DNA of 64,000 nt from Alteribacter populi (GCF_002352765.1 NZ_KZ293963.1:3126559-3190558); one strand, 5' to 3'; positions 8,698 to 17,824 are shown, numbered from the stretch's first letter. Program-made: numbers and translations. The notes: a model not told the origin generated them from the sequence alone.

Positions 8698-9440
8698 TTA
8701 TCTGCAAGACAGAGCGAGAACTAGAAATCATGCGTGTTGCTGGTAAAATAGTAGCGTTAACACATCAAGAGCTTCAAAAGCATATCAAGCCTGGTATTAC
8801 AACAAAGGAACTGGATCACATCGCAGATAAATTTATTCGACAACATGATGCGATTCCATCTTTTAAAGGCTATAATGGATTTACTGGCAGCATTTGTGCT
8901 TCAGTGAATGAAGAATTGGTGCACGGTATTCCTGGCAATAGGGTCCTTAAAGAGGGTGACATTATCAGTATTGATATTGGTGCCATCTTTGAAGGCTATC
9001 ACGGGGATTCGGCTTGGACTTATCCTGTCGGTTCGATCTCTGAAGAAGATCAAAGGCTTCTCGATGTAACAGAGGCTTCCCTCTTTAAAGGATTAGCAGA
9101 AGCAAAACCGAAAGAGAGACTGTCCAACATTTCACATGCGATTCAAACGTATGTCGAATCTCATGGATTATCTGTTGTAAGAGAGTATGTCGGTCATGGA
9201 GTAGGTCAGGATCTTCACGAAGATCCACAAATTCCTCACTTCGGACCACCGGGTAAGGGTCCGCGACTGAAAAAAGGCATGGTACTGGCGATTGAGCCGA
9301 TGATCAATGCTGGTTCCAGACATGTAAAAACATTGTCTGATAACTGGACAGTCGTGACTACTGACGGAAAACGATGTGCCCATTTCGAGCACACAATCGC
9401 TATTGTTGAAACAGGATATGAAATTTTGACAAAAGCCTAA
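8694..9440 (+). CDS. map: Type I methionyl aminopeptidase
   Basis: The 248-residue metalloenzyme removes N-terminal methionine. The five metal ligands are recognisable in IDIGA, HGDSAW, GHGVGQ, IEPM and FEHT, and the histidine region is intact. It begins inside the adk stop (ATGA). Type Ia length with no N-terminal extension. Confidence 0.98.
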   Translation: MIICKTERELEIMRVAGKIVALTHQELQKHIKPGITTKELDHIADKFIRQHDAIPSFKGYNGFTGSICASVNEELVHGIPGNRVLKEGDIISIDIGAIFEGYHGDSAWTYPVGSISEEDQRLLDVTEASLFKGLAEAKPKERLSNISHAIQTYVESHGLSVVREYVGHGVGQDLHEDPQIPHFGPPGKGPRLKKGMVLAIEPMINAGSRHVKTLSDNWTVVTTDGKRCAHFEHTIAIVETGYEILTKA

Positions 9441-9448
9441 TAGTGCGA

Positions 9449-9507
9449 GTTCAAAAAGGAGGATAAAAAAGCAGTATCCGACAGCTTTTTTCCCGGACTT
9501 TTTGAAC
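9449..9507 (+). ncRNA. Candidate structured RNA / leader hairpin upstream of the KOW gene
   Basis: A long two-part hairpin: outer arms GTTCAAAAAG (9449-9458) and CTTTTTGAAC (9498-9507), an asymmetric internal loop (GAGGAT opposite CCCGGA), and an inner stem AAAAAGC/GCTTTTT around a loop AGTATCCGACA. A second element with the same outer arms and a different but self-complementary inner stem lies at 48143-48207. Both precede a coding gene on the same strand. I cannot assign an Rfam family from memory. Confidence 0.5.
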
Positions 9508-9537
9508 ATCCTCTAATAAAATAAAGGTGGTCATCAA

Positions 9538-9840
9538 ATGAAAGATCCTGAAACGGTTCCGCAGCTCGGGGAGCTCGTGAGAATTGTAAAAGGTAGAGAC
9601 AAAGATCAATACGCATGCATTATCGAAGTGTTAGATTCGCGTTTTGTAAGGATTGCCGATGGGGATAAACGAAAGGTAGACCGAGCAAAGAAGAAGAATA
9701 TTCAACACATCGAGCGGACAGATTTCGTTTCGCCTGAAATAAAAAATAGCATTGTCGAAACGGGTCGTGTAACCAATGCAAAATTGCGATTTGCAATTTC
9801 ATCATATATGAATGAAAATTTACTGAAGGAAGGAGAGTAA
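9538..9840 (+). CDS. Small KOW-domain (L14e-like) RNA-binding protein
   Basis: This 100-residue protein has an N-terminal KOW motif (LGELVRIVKGRDKDQYACIIEVLD) like those of L14e/L24-type RNA-binding proteins, then a basic stretch (DKRKVDRAKKKNI). A small gene of this kind sits between map and infA in Bacilli (ybzG in B. subtilis, as I recall). Its role is unclear; association with the ribosome is an inference from domain and position. It ends five bases before infA. Confidence 0.85.
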   Translation: MKDPETVPQLGELVRIVKGRDKDQYACIIEVLDSRFVRIADGDKRKVDRAKKKNIQHIERTDFVSPEIKNSIVETGRVTNAKLRFAISSYMNENLLKEGE

Positions 9841-9844
9841 ATTC

Positions 9845-10063
9845 ATGGCCAAAGAAGATGTAATCGAAGTTGAAGGTACGGTGATTGAACCGTTGCCAAA
9901 TGCGATGTTCCGTGTTGAACTGGAAAATGGACACAAGATTCTTGCCCACGTATCCGGTAAAATCCGTATGCACTTCATCCGTATTTTACCTGGAGATAAA
10001 GTGACCGTTGAATTATCTCCCTACGATCTAACCCGTGGTCGCATCACGTATCGTTATAAATAA
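9845..10063 (+). CDS. infA: Translation initiation factor IF-1
   Basis: The 72-residue S1-fold protein (MAKEDVIEVEGTVIEPLPNA... ending in DLTRGRITYRYK) occupies the ribosomal A site during initiation. It has the full length and universal sequence pattern. ATG start after GGAGAG within the end of the KOW gene. Confidence 0.98.
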   Translation: MAKEDVIEVEGTVIEPLPNAMFRVELENGHKILAHVSGKIRMHFIRILPGDKVTVELSPYDLTRGRITYRYK

Positions 10064-10111
10064 GCTGATGGAAAGCGAAAGCGCACTCCGTATCACAAGG
10101 AGGTAAAGAGC

Positions 10112-10225
10112 ATGAAGGTAAGACCATCTGTTAAGCCAATTTGCGAAAAATGCAAGGTTATTCGCCGAAAAGGTACCGTCATGGTAATCTGTGAAAACCC
10201 AAAACACAAACAAAAACAAGGTTAA
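10112..10225 (+). CDS. rpmJ: 50S ribosomal protein L36 (zinc form)
   Basis: This 37-residue protein was found by reading the infA-rpsM gap: ATG 10112 after AAGGAGG, TAA at 10223-10225. It has the zinc ligands C11, C14, C27 and H32 (CEKC ... CENPKH). L36 is the smallest large-subunit protein. Conserved order infA-rpmJ-rpsM. Confidence 0.97.
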   Translation: MKVRPSVKPICEKCKVIRRKGTVMVICENPKHKQKQG

Positions 10226-10246
10226 TCCAACAGGAGGTGTAACGTA

Positions 10247-10612
10247 ATGGCACGTATTGCTGGAGTCGACATTCCTCGTGACAAACGAATTGTCGTATCT
10301 TTAACTTACGTTTTCGGAATCGGAAAAACAAGAGCTGCTGAAGTTCTTAAAGAAGCAGGCGTATCTGAAAACACTCGCGTTCGCGATTTAACTGAAGATG
10401 AGCTTGGCCGTATCCGTGAAGTAATGGATAGCATTAAAGTGGAAGGTGACCTTCGTCGTGAAGTGTCCCTAAACATCAAGCGACTAATCGAAATCGGTTC
10501 ATACCGAGGAATTCGTCATCGTCGTGGTTTACCTGTACGCGGTCAAAAAACGAAAAACAACGCACGTACGCGTAAAGGACCTCGTCGTACCGTAGCGAAC
10601 AAGAAGAAGTAA
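10247..10612 (+). CDS. rpsM: 30S ribosomal protein S13
   Basis: The 121-residue product begins MARIAGVDIPRDKRIVVSLTY and ends with the basic RHRRGLPVRGQKTKNNARTRKGPRRTVANKKK tail that contacts the P-site tRNA. It forms the head bridge with L5. ATG after CAGGAGG. Confidence 0.98.
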   Translation: MARIAGVDIPRDKRIVVSLTYVFGIGKTRAAEVLKEAGVSENTRVRDLTEDELGRIREVMDSIKVEGDLRREVSLNIKRLIEIGSYRGIRHRRGLPVRGQKTKNNARTRKGPRRTVANKKK

Positions 10613-10630
10613 AGGAGGTAATGTACTGTT

Positions 10631-11023
10631 ATGGCTAAAGCGAAAACGACTCGTACAAAGCGTCGTCAACGTAAGAATATTGAATCTGGAGTTGCGCACA
10701 TTCGTTCCACATTCAACAACACGATCGTAACGATCACAGACCCTCATGGGAATGCAATCTCTTGGGCTAGTGCTGGCGCATTAGGCTTTAAAGGTTCACG
10801 TAAATCAACTCCTTTCGCAGCTCAAACAGCTGCTGAAACTGCTGCAAAAGCGGCGATGGAGCATGGTATGAAGGCAGTAGAAGTTTCTGTTAAAGGCCCT
10901 GGCGCTGGACGTGAAGCTGCAATTCGCTCCCTTCAAGCGACTGGTTTGGAAGTTAACATGATTAAAGACGTAACTCCAGTGCCTCACAACGGCTGCCGTC
11001 CACCAAAACGTCGTCGAGTATAA
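10631..11023 (+). CDS. rpsK: 30S ribosomal protein S11
   Basis: This 130-residue protein carries the S11 signatures AHIRSTFNNTIVTITDPHGN and the C-terminal DVTPVPHNGCRPPKRRRV. It forms part of the platform near the mRNA exit. An unusually long spacer (182 bases) then separates it from rpoA. Confidence 0.98.
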   Translation: MAKAKTTRTKRRQRKNIESGVAHIRSTFNNTIVTITDPHGNAISWASAGALGFKGSRKSTPFAAQTAAETAAKAAMEHGMKAVEVSVKGPGAGREAAIRSLQATGLEVNMIKDVTPVPHNGCRPPKRRRV

Positions 11024-11205
11024 TGACTGTAAAAGGTATGGATTGTCATACCTATGTCAATAATGGGTAAGAGTCATGAATAAAAGAAGACTCTTTTGGG
11101 AATATTGACGATTCAGTGAAAGGTCGGGATGTGCCCAATGAGGGATTCCGGTTTGACCTAGCATGGTCAACCGGGGTTTCGACGTTTTGAAGGAGGGTTT
11201 GTTTA
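11024..11205 (+). promoter_or_regulatory. Structured rpsK-rpoA spacer
   Basis: The 182-base spacer holds three inverted repeats: AGGTATG/CATACCT at 11034-11053, AAGAGTC/GACTCTT at 11069-11095 followed by TTGGG, and a near-perfect CCGGTTTGACC/GGTCAACCGG at 11148-11174. It has no convincing promoter. It may attenuate or stabilise the rpoA message; the function is inferred. Confidence 0.4.
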
Positions 11206-12150
11206 ATGATCGAAATCGAAAAGCCAAAAATTGAACCGGTCGAAATTAATGATGACGCATCATATGGCAAATTTGTAGTAGAACCTCTTGAAAGAGGATA
11301 CGGAACGACGCTCGGAAACTCTTTACGTCGAATTCTCTTGTCCTCTCTTCCAGGTTCAGCAGTAACGAGTGTACAATTCGATACTGTTCTTCATGAGTTC
11401 TCAACGATTGAAGGCGTTACGGAAGATGTCACAGAGATTGTTTTGAATTTGAAGAAGCTCGCTCTTAAAATCTACTCCGACGATGAAAAAACGTTAGAAG
11501 TAGAAGCACAAGGCGAGGGAGTAGTAACGGCAGCTGATTTAATGCACGATAGTGATGTGGAGGTTTTAAACCCTGATCTTCATATTGCCACACTATCAAA
11601 AGGTGCAAACTTCCACTTGAAGATTACAGCTAATCGTGGACGTGGGTATGTGCCTGCGGAAGGGAATAATACAGAGGATTTACCAATTGGTGTGATTCCA
11701 ATTGACTCTATTTATACGCCTGTTTCCCGAGTTAACTTTCAAGTAGAAAATACACGCGTCGGCCAAATTACCAACTATGATAAACTAACGTTGGACGTTT
11801 GGACAGACGGAAGTATTCGACCGGAAGAGGCTGTCTCCCTTGGCGCTAAGATTTTGACTGAGCACTTGAACATCTTTGTCGGTTTAACAGATCAAGCACA
11901 AAATGCCGAAATTATGGTAGAGAAAGAAGAAGACCAAAAGGAAAAAGTGCTTGAAATGACAATCGAAGAGTTGGACCTTTCTGTGCGTTCATACAACTGT
12001 TTGAAGCGTGCCGGAATTAATACCGTTCAAGAGCTTACACAGAAGTCAGAAGAAGATATGATGAAGGTCCGTAACCTAGGACGCAAATCTTTAGAAGAAG
12101 TTCAGGAGAAGCTAGGAGAACTAAGTCTTGGCTTACGCAACGAAGAGTAG
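11206..12150 (+). CDS. rpoA: DNA-directed RNA polymerase subunit alpha
   Basis: The 314-residue protein has the dimerising N-terminal domain (GKFVVEPLERGYGTTLGNSLRRILLSSLPG) and the C-terminal UP-element and activator-binding domain (TIEELDLSVRSYNCLKRAGINTVQEL ... RNLGRKSLEEVQEKL). It nucleates core RNA polymerase assembly. Start at ATG 11206 after GAAGGAGGG. Full length. Confidence 0.98.
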   Translation: MIEIEKPKIEPVEINDDASYGKFVVEPLERGYGTTLGNSLRRILLSSLPGSAVTSVQFDTVLHEFSTIEGVTEDVTEIVLNLKKLALKIYSDDEKTLEVEAQGEGVVTAADLMHDSDVEVLNPDLHIATLSKGANFHLKITANRGRGYVPAEGNNTEDLPIGVIPIDSIYTPVSRVNFQVENTRVGQITNYDKLTLDVWTDGSIRPEEAVSLGAKILTEHLNIFVGLTDQAQNAEIMVEKEEDQKEKVLEMTIEELDLSVRSYNCLKRAGINTVQELTQKSEEDMMKVRNLGRKSLEEVQEKLGELSLGLRNEE

Positions 12151-12230
12151 TAGACGAGAAGCTTCTATTCTTAAGCACTTCCTCTTCTAATAATAGAGAA
12201 CGGACAACCTTTAGAGAAGGAGGGACTCAC

Positions 12231-12593
12231 ATGGGATACAGAAAATTAGGTCGTGACAGCTCAGCGCGTAAGGCGTTGTTCCGCGACTTGGCTACTGATT
12301 TAATTATTAACGAGAGAATCGAAACTACTGAAGCGAAAGCGAAGGAGCTTCGTTCAATCGTAGATCAAATGGTTACACTTGGAAAGCGCGGTGATCTTCA
12401 CGCTCGCCGTCAAGCAGCTGCTTTTGTTCGTGCTGAGTTAGCTGACGAAGAGAACGGTAAAGACGCTGTTCAAAAATTATTTGATGACATCGCTCCGCGT
12501 TATGAGGAACGTCAAGGTGGATATACACGCGTACACAAGCTTGGACCTCGCCGTGGGGATGGCGCAGAAATGGCAATCATCGAATTAGTGTAA
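12231..12593 (+). CDS. rplQ: 50S ribosomal protein L17
   Basis: The 120-residue protein begins MGYRKLGRDSSARKALFRDLATDLI, the L17 signature, and ends YTRVHKLGPRRGDGAEMAIIELV. It is the last gene of the alpha section and is followed by a terminator. Confidence 0.98.
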   Translation: MGYRKLGRDSSARKALFRDLATDLIINERIETTEAKAKELRSIVDQMVTLGKRGDLHARRQAAAFVRAELADEENGKDAVQKLFDDIAPRYEERQGGYTRVHKLGPRRGDGAEMAIIELV

Positions 12594-12616
12594 CAATCGA
12601 TTTTATCGATTCTTCA

Positions 12617-12672
12617 AAGGGCGGGACTCAGAATCTGGCAATCGGCAGGTTCTGTTTCTATGCCCTTTTTTT
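12617..12672 (+). terminator. Terminator after rplQ
   Basis: The outer stem AAAGGGC/GCCCTTT encloses an inner hairpin (CAGAATCTG ... CAGGTTCTG) and is followed by a T-run. It closes the S10-spc-alpha transcript. Confidence 0.85.
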
Positions 12673-12868
12673 GTACTTTAAGAATATTTAACTTCTCTAA
12701 AGGAATAAAGTTTAGCGCACCTAAGGCTTGGCGATAAACCAAGTTTTCTTTATCGGTTAAAAAGTACACGGTTCATTTTCTACAACAAGTAGCGAGTTCG
12801 AATCCTTTTACTTTCTTTAAATGTCATTTCACATCTACTTTAGATCGTTTTCCAAGGGGGACTAACAT

Positions 12869-13717
12869 ATGGAGCAATCTCTACATGATATTACCATCTC
12901 AAATATTAGCTTTAGGTATCGTGAAGAGGACCCTCGGGTATTAAAGGATCTTTCCCTGACTATTCGGACTTCTGAATGGGTGGCGATTGTCGGTCATAAT
13001 GGCTCGGGGAAATCAACATTGGCTAAAATGATGAACGGTCTGCTCCTTCCAGAGACGGGTACCGTCCACGTGGGAGAGCTTCAAACGCAAAACTACGAAC
13101 AGATACCGGCAATCCGTAAGCAAATCGGTATGGTATTTCAAAACCCGGATAACCAAATTGTCGCCCCAACCGTTCAAGATGACATTGCTTTTGCTCTTGA
13201 AAATAGTGGGGTAGAAGTAAATGAGATGAAGTCGCGGGTGCAAAAGTATATTGAAAAAGTCGGTTTATCTGGACTTGAGGATGCAGAGCCTCATAAGTTA
13301 TCTGGAGGACAAAAGCAAAGAGTGGCAATTGCGGGTGCTGTTGCGCTTCAGCCACGTTTCCTCATTTTAGATGAAGCGACGTCGATGCTTGACCCTGAAG
13401 GAAAAACGGATCTTTTGAAGCTTGTAAAGCAGTTAAAAGAAAAGGAAGACGTCACTGTTGTGAGCATTACGCACGACTTGGATGAAACGCTCTTCGCCGA
13501 CCGGATCGTTGTTATGAATCAAGGTGAGGTTATGGCAGAAGGAGATCCTGCTGAGATTTATGCTCATAAAGATGTAATCGAAAAAGCAGGCTTAGACCAA
13601 CCGTTCATCATGGCGCTGAAAGAGGAATTGCAAAAGCACGGAGTGGACCTCCCAGAGCCGAATCGAATTTTAACAAAGAAAGCGTTGGTGGATGCCTTAT
13701 GCACATTAAAACGCTGA
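12869..13717 (+). CDS. ecfA1: ECF transporter ATPase EcfA1
   Basis: The 282-residue ABC ATPase of the energy-coupling factor module powers vitamin or metal uptake through interchangeable S components. The Walker A GHNGSGKST, Q-loop FQNPDNQIV, signature LSGGQKQR and Walker B FLILDEAT are visible. ATG 12869 follows AAGGGGG. It overlaps ecfA2 by 19 bases. Confidence 0.96.
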   Translation: MEQSLHDITISNISFRYREEDPRVLKDLSLTIRTSEWVAIVGHNGSGKSTLAKMMNGLLLPETGTVHVGELQTQNYEQIPAIRKQIGMVFQNPDNQIVAPTVQDDIAFALENSGVEVNEMKSRVQKYIEKVGLSGLEDAEPHKLSGGQKQRVAIAGAVALQPRFLILDEATSMLDPEGKTDLLKLVKQLKEKEDVTVVSITHDLDETLFADRIVVMNQGEVMAEGDPAEIYAHKDVIEKAGLDQPFIMALKEELQKHGVDLPEPNRILTKKALVDALCTLKR

Positions 13718-14577
13718 ACCTTGGCTACACATACATGAAAAACACGCCTTTTGAAAAGCAGGCTTTAAACGATGTAACGATCGACATTCCTGTTAATTCA
13801 CGAGTGGCCATTGTTGGACATACGGGCTCTGGTAAGTCGACCCTAGTACAGCATTTAAACGGCTTACTCGTTCCGACTGAAGGAGAGCTGAAGGTAGGCG
13901 ATCATGTGATTCGGCCCGACACGAAGCAAAAGGAATTCAGGCAACTTCGCCAAAAAGTAGGTATGGTTTTTCAATTTCCAGAGCACCAGCTTTTCGATGA
14001 AACCGTCGAAAAAGACGTCGCGTTTGGACCGATCAATTTTGGAGTGGAAAAGCAAAAAGCTCTTCGCATCGCGCGCCATGCGCTAGCGAAAGTCGGCTTA
14101 GAGGATGAAGAAATTATAACTAAATCTCCCTTTGAACTAAGCGGCGGACAAATGCGTCGGGTAGCCATTGCCGGAGTTCTCGTCAACAATCCTAATATCC
14201 TTATTTTAGACGAGCCTACTGCAGGGTTGGACCCACAAGGTAGAAAGACGATGATGAACCTTTTTTCTGATTGGCAACAGGAAAAAGAGAAGCGCTCCTA
14301 CGTTCTCGTGACTCATCATATGGAGGATGCGGCGAGATTCGCTGATTATATTTACGTCATGTATAAAGGGAGGCTGGCTTTTGAAGGCACTCCTAACGAT
14401 GTCTTTTCAAACCAAGAGCGATTAATGGAGTGGGGGCTCAAAGTGCCGCAAACGACACAGCTCCTATTGAAACTCCAGGATAGAGCGGGCGAGTCACTAA
14501 ATGTAGCTTCGTTCGATATAGAATCGGCAGCAAGGGAAATTGTTCACTTTCTCGGAAAGGACACCCGTGATGTTTGA
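13699..14577 (+). CDS. ecfA2: ECF transporter ATPase EcfA2
   Basis: The second ATPase of the heterodimer has 292 residues: Walker A GHTGSGKST, Q-loop FQFPEHQLF, signature LSGGQMRR, Walker B ILILDEPTAGLDPQG. The FPEHQLF form of the Q-loop is characteristic of EcfA2. It starts inside ecfA1 and overlaps ecfT by eight bases, so the three subunits are translationally coupled. Confidence 0.96.
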   Translation: MHIKTLNLGYTYMKNTPFEKQALNDVTIDIPVNSRVAIVGHTGSGKSTLVQHLNGLLVPTEGELKVGDHVIRPDTKQKEFRQLRQKVGMVFQFPEHQLFDETVEKDVAFGPINFGVEKQKALRIARHALAKVGLEDEEIITKSPFELSGGQMRRVAIAGVLVNNPNILILDEPTAGLDPQGRKTMMNLFSDWQQEKEKRSYVLVTHHMEDAARFADYIYVMYKGRLAFEGTPNDVFSNQERLMEWGLKVPQTTQLLLKLQDRAGESLNVASFDIESAAREIVHFLGKDTRDV

Positions 14578-15367
14578 TAATATCATTATCGGTCAGTATG
14601 TTCCACGCCAATCGGTAATCCATCGCATGGACCCAAGGGCAAAACTCATCTGTTTGTTCTTATTTATGATTGTCTTGTTTATAGGAAATAGGCCGGCAGC
14701 TTTGATCCCGGCAATTCTCTTTGTTATCGCAGCGTTACTTTTAGCACAAATTCCGATTCGTTTTTTTGCAAAAGGAATCCGGATTATTGCCATTATCATT
14801 TTTATAACTTTTATCCTACATTTATTTATGACAAGAGAAGGCGAGATTCTTTACCAGACATCTTGGTTTACCTTATACGAAGGAGCACTTTATCAAGCAT
14901 CACTTGTCGCATTGCGTCTGTTTTTGCTCGTGGTGATGGCATCAATGCTGACGTTAACCACCACGCCAATTGACCTTACAGATGGTTTGGAAACATTACT
15001 CGGACCGTTAAAAAAAATCGGTGTTCCCGCCCATGAATTAGCATTAATGATGTCAATCGCATTACGATTCATTCCAACGCTGTTAGGAGAAGCAGAAAAA
15101 ATCGTCAAAGCGCAGATGGCAAGAGGCGCTACCTTTACAGAAGGATCCTTATACAAACGAGCGAAAGCATTGATCCCACTCCTTATTCCATTACTTATTC
15201 AGTCGTTTAAGCGAGCAGAGGACCTGGCGACGGCTATGGAAGCACGAGGCTATGTCGGGGGTGAAGGCAGGACGAAGTATCGCGAGCTACAATGGAAAAT
15301 GTCAGATAGTGTAATCTTAATTATAACCTTAAGTGTTGGTGCAATGATCTTTCTATTAAGAGCGTAA
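14570..15367 (+). CDS. ecfT: ECF transporter transmembrane subunit EcfT
   Basis: The 265-residue membrane protein couples the two ATPases to S subunits. ATG 14570 was chosen because AAAGGA precedes it and it gives MFDNIIIGQY. Several hydrophobic helices are followed by the two coupling-helix motifs (ARGATF and EARGYVGG, the Ala-Arg-Gly signatures of EcfT). Confidence 0.96.
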   Translation: MFDNIIIGQYVPRQSVIHRMDPRAKLICLFLFMIVLFIGNRPAALIPAILFVIAALLLAQIPIRFFAKGIRIIAIIIFITFILHLFMTREGEILYQTSWFTLYEGALYQASLVALRLFLLVVMASMLTLTTTPIDLTDGLETLLGPLKKIGVPAHELALMMSIALRFIPTLLGEAEKIVKAQMARGATFTEGSLYKRAKALIPLLIPLLIQSFKRAEDLATAMEARGYVGGEGRTKYRELQWKMSDSVILIITLSVGAMIFLLRA

Positions 15368-15388
15368 AGACAGGAAGAAGGTGTATGA

Positions 15389-16174
15389 ATGTCACGGTTT
15401 GTTTGTAAAATTGCCTACGATGGAACCAATTTCTCCGGGTACCAAGTACAGTTAAACGGACGCACAGTTCAAGGTGAACTCGAAAAAGCCTTGAAAAAAC
15501 TCCACAAAGGAAAAGCAGTGGGGATCATAGGATCGGGAAGAACCGATGCGAATGTCCATGCGGAGTCACAGGTGATTCATTTTGATTCTGAGTTAGCTAT
15601 GGCCCCGGAACAATGGCAAAGAGCGTTGAATGCAATTCTCCCTAAAGAAATAGCGGTATTGGAAGTGGCAAGAGCTTGGAATGGCTTTCATGCACGCTAT
15701 GATGCAGTAGGAAAAGAATATCGTTATCGCATTCTCCAGTCCCGAAACCGTGATGTTTTCAGAAGGAATTATACCTACCAACCTTTCCCGATGACTACCA
15801 AGGTCGAGGCGATGCAGCAAGCGGCAGCTTATCTTTTAGGTACACATGATTTCACAAGCTTCTGTTCTCCTCGAACAGACGTTGAGGATAAGGTGCGGAC
15901 GATCTATTCCATTGACATTCGAGACGTTGGAGATGAAATTGTCTTTACCTTCAATGGCAGCGGCTTTTTATATCAAATGGTCCGGATTATGACCGGTACT
16001 CTGATGGAAATCGGTCAGGGTAAAAGAGAGGTAGAAGAGATTCAGAGGATCTTAGAGGCTAAAGATCGATTCAAAGCAGGTCACACCGCCGCTGGCCAAG
16101 GCCTTTGTCTAATGAGAGTGGATTACGAACCATCCCCGTTTTCTACCCAAAGAAATGAAGAAAACGAAGGGTGA
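15389..16174 (+). CDS. truA: tRNA pseudouridine(38-40) synthase TruA
   Basis: The 261-residue enzyme modifies the anticodon arm. The catalytic Asp lies in GSGRTDANVHAESQV, and the KEYRYRI and FLYQMVRIMTGTLMEIG motifs are intact. It follows ecfT by 21 bases, the standard Bacillus order. Confidence 0.97.
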   Translation: MSRFVCKIAYDGTNFSGYQVQLNGRTVQGELEKALKKLHKGKAVGIIGSGRTDANVHAESQVIHFDSELAMAPEQWQRALNAILPKEIAVLEVARAWNGFHARYDAVGKEYRYRILQSRNRDVFRRNYTYQPFPMTTKVEAMQQAAAYLLGTHDFTSFCSPRTDVEDKVRTIYSIDIRDVGDEIVFTFNGSGFLYQMVRIMTGTLMEIGQGKREVEEIQRILEAKDRFKAGHTAAGQGLCLMRVDYEPSPFSTQRNEENEG

Positions 16175-16228
16175 ATAATTTGGAATTAAAAAAATCCGTA
16201 TAACAACGAATCCTGGTGTAACATTTTG

Positions 16229-16257
16229 TTGACATCAGGTATCGTATGGGTTATGAT
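16229..16257 (+). promoter_or_regulatory. SigA promoter of rplM-rpsI
   Basis: TTGACA at 16229-16234 and TATGAT at 16252-16257 with a 17-base spacer. Transcription would start near 16264 and produce a leader of about 95 bases before rplM. Confidence 0.85.
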
Positions 16258-16261
16258 GTTA

Positions 16262-16358
16262 TATGGTATTCTAATGCCCACTAGCCCCGGGCAGTGAATC
16301 GATTTGATAATTGTTGATTTTGGATTTTTGAGTGAAGTATTAGGAGGGAAATAATCTG
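16262..16358 (+). promoter_or_regulatory. L13 leader
   Basis: The transcribed leader between the rplM promoter and its start contains GCCC...GGGC pairing (around 16274-16292) before an AGGAGGG site. Position and partner gene match the L13-leader class of autoregulatory ribosomal leaders described for Bacilli; the detailed fold was not checked. Confidence 0.5.
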
Positions 16359-16796
16359 ATGCGTACAACATATATGGCAAAGCCTAATGAAGTAGAACGT
16401 AAATGGTACGTTGTAGACGCTGAAGGCCAAACGCTTGGTCGTCTTGCAAGTGAAGTTGCATCTATTCTTCGCGGCAAGCACAAGCCTACGTTTACACCGC
16501 ATATTGATACAGGAGACCATGTGATTCTTATCAATGCAGACAAAATTCACTTGACTGGTAATAAACTTGCTGACAAGATGTATTACCGTCACAGCCAGTA
16601 CCCTGGTGCACTTAAGAGCATGACAGCTCAGGAAATGCGTGATCGCAAGCCTGTAAAAATGCTTGAACTTGCAATCAAAGGTATGTTACCAAAAGGGTCC
16701 CTTGGACGCCAGCAAAGCAAGAAGCTTCACGTTTATACTGGTAGCGAGCACCCACACGAAGCACAACAACCTGAAACTTACGAACTACGCGGTTAA
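16359..16796 (+). CDS. rplM: 50S ribosomal protein L13
   Basis: The 145-residue protein contains the L13 signatures GQTLGRLASEVASILRGKHKP, DHVILINADKIHLTGNK and KGMLPKGSLGRQ, ending YELRG. Together with rpsI it forms a two-gene operon with its own promoter and terminator. Confidence 0.98.
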   Translation: MRTTYMAKPNEVERKWYVVDAEGQTLGRLASEVASILRGKHKPTFTPHIDTGDHVILINADKIHLTGNKLADKMYYRHSQYPGALKSMTAQEMRDRKPVKMLELAIKGMLPKGSLGRQQSKKLHVYTGSEHPHEAQQPETYELRG

Positions 16797-16816
16797 TAAA
16801 GAAGGAGGTTATCCAC

Positions 16817-17209
16817 TTGGCACAGGTTCAATACTATGGAACAGGTCGTCGTAAACACTCTGTTGCACGTGTACGCTTAGTACCTGGTGATGGCACAATT
16901 GTCATCAACGGTCGCAACATCAACGAGTATTTCGACCTTGAAACTTTAAAACTAATTGTAAAACAACCACTAGCTGAGACTGAAACAGAAGGTACGTACA
17001 ACATTCACGTAAATGTTGACGGCGGTGGCTACACAGGACAAGCGGGTGCGATCCGTCACGGAATCTCTCGCGCGCTTCTAGAAGCAGATCCTGAGTACCG
17101 CACATCCCTAAAGCGTGCTGGCTTCTTGACTCGTGACGCTCGTATGAAAGAGCGTAAGAAATACGGTCTTAAAGCAGCTCGACGTGCTCCTCAGTTCTCT
17201 AAGCGTTAA
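16817..17209 (+). CDS. rpsI: 30S ribosomal protein S9
   Basis: This 130-residue protein starts at TTG 16817 after AAGGAGG (MAQVQYYGTGRRKHSVARVR) and ends in the conserved ARRAPQFSKR tail that reaches the P-site tRNA. Complete. Confidence 0.98.
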   Translation: MAQVQYYGTGRRKHSVARVRLVPGDGTIVINGRNINEYFDLETLKLIVKQPLAETETEGTYNIHVNVDGGGYTGQAGAIRHGISRALLEADPEYRTSLKRAGFLTRDARMKERKKYGLKAARRAPQFSKR

Positions 17210-17218
17210 TATTGCTAT

Positions 17219-17258
17219 TTACAACCCCTTTTCCTTTTTGGAAGAGGGGTTGTTTTTA
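17219..17258 (+). terminator. Terminator after rpsI
   Basis: The stem ACAACCCCTT / AGGGGTTGT with a GAAGA bulge is followed by a T-run, 10 bases after the stop codon. Confidence 0.9.
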
Positions 17259-17386
17259 GTTTGCGCTTAAGAAAAAGTCTCATCACAAGAGATTTCTGGC
17301 AGCTTTTCCATGGCTGAATTGGGATGTTTTTGCGGTTATGAACTTTTCTCCAAGGCTCACAATAAAAATAAAAAAGAGGCGGAGCC

Positions 17387-17824
17387 ATGAACTTAATTAC
17401 ATCATTCAGTGAAAAAAGACGAAAGAAACAGTGGAATTATGAACGAAGAGTGTTAAGAAGTCTGTCCATCAGTGATTTAAGAAAAGATGTTCACCAGCAT
17501 TTTTTTACTACGATTATGATGGACAGGGTAAGCCATATGTATTTAGAGGATTTTTGCTTGGATGTAGGCATTGATGCATATCTACTTGGATCGGAATATG
17601 GCCGGTTTGGCTATTTTGGCGAAACAGCTGAAATGGCGAAGCAGCGCTGCTTAGAGGATTTGGAAATTTACTGCGAACAAGTGGCAGGCCAATTTCAGGC
17701 GTGGTTAAAAGGGAGTGTAACAGAAGAAGAGCAATATAAACAGCTTAGTGAAACCTTTGTTCACAGGTGGTGGGAAAAAGGGTTTAATGAAGGGGTGCGC
17801 CGTTATCGAATGAAACTTCATTAA
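17387..17824 (+). CDS. ybaK: YbaK family protein (DUF2521)
   Basis: This 145-residue cytoplasmic protein of unknown function matches the DUF2521/YbaK family in sequence character and in its conserved place between rpsI and cwlD. It is rich in charged and aromatic residues (RWWEKGFNEGVRRYRMK at the C-terminus). No membrane segment or catalytic motif is visible. Confidence 0.85.
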   Translation: MNLITSFSEKRRKKQWNYERRVLRSLSISDLRKDVHQHFFTTIMMDRVSHMYLEDFCLDVGIDAYLLGSEYGRFGYFGETAEMAKQRCLEDLEIYCEQVAGQFQAWLKGSVTEEEQYKQLSETFVHRWWEKGFNEGVRRYRMKLH

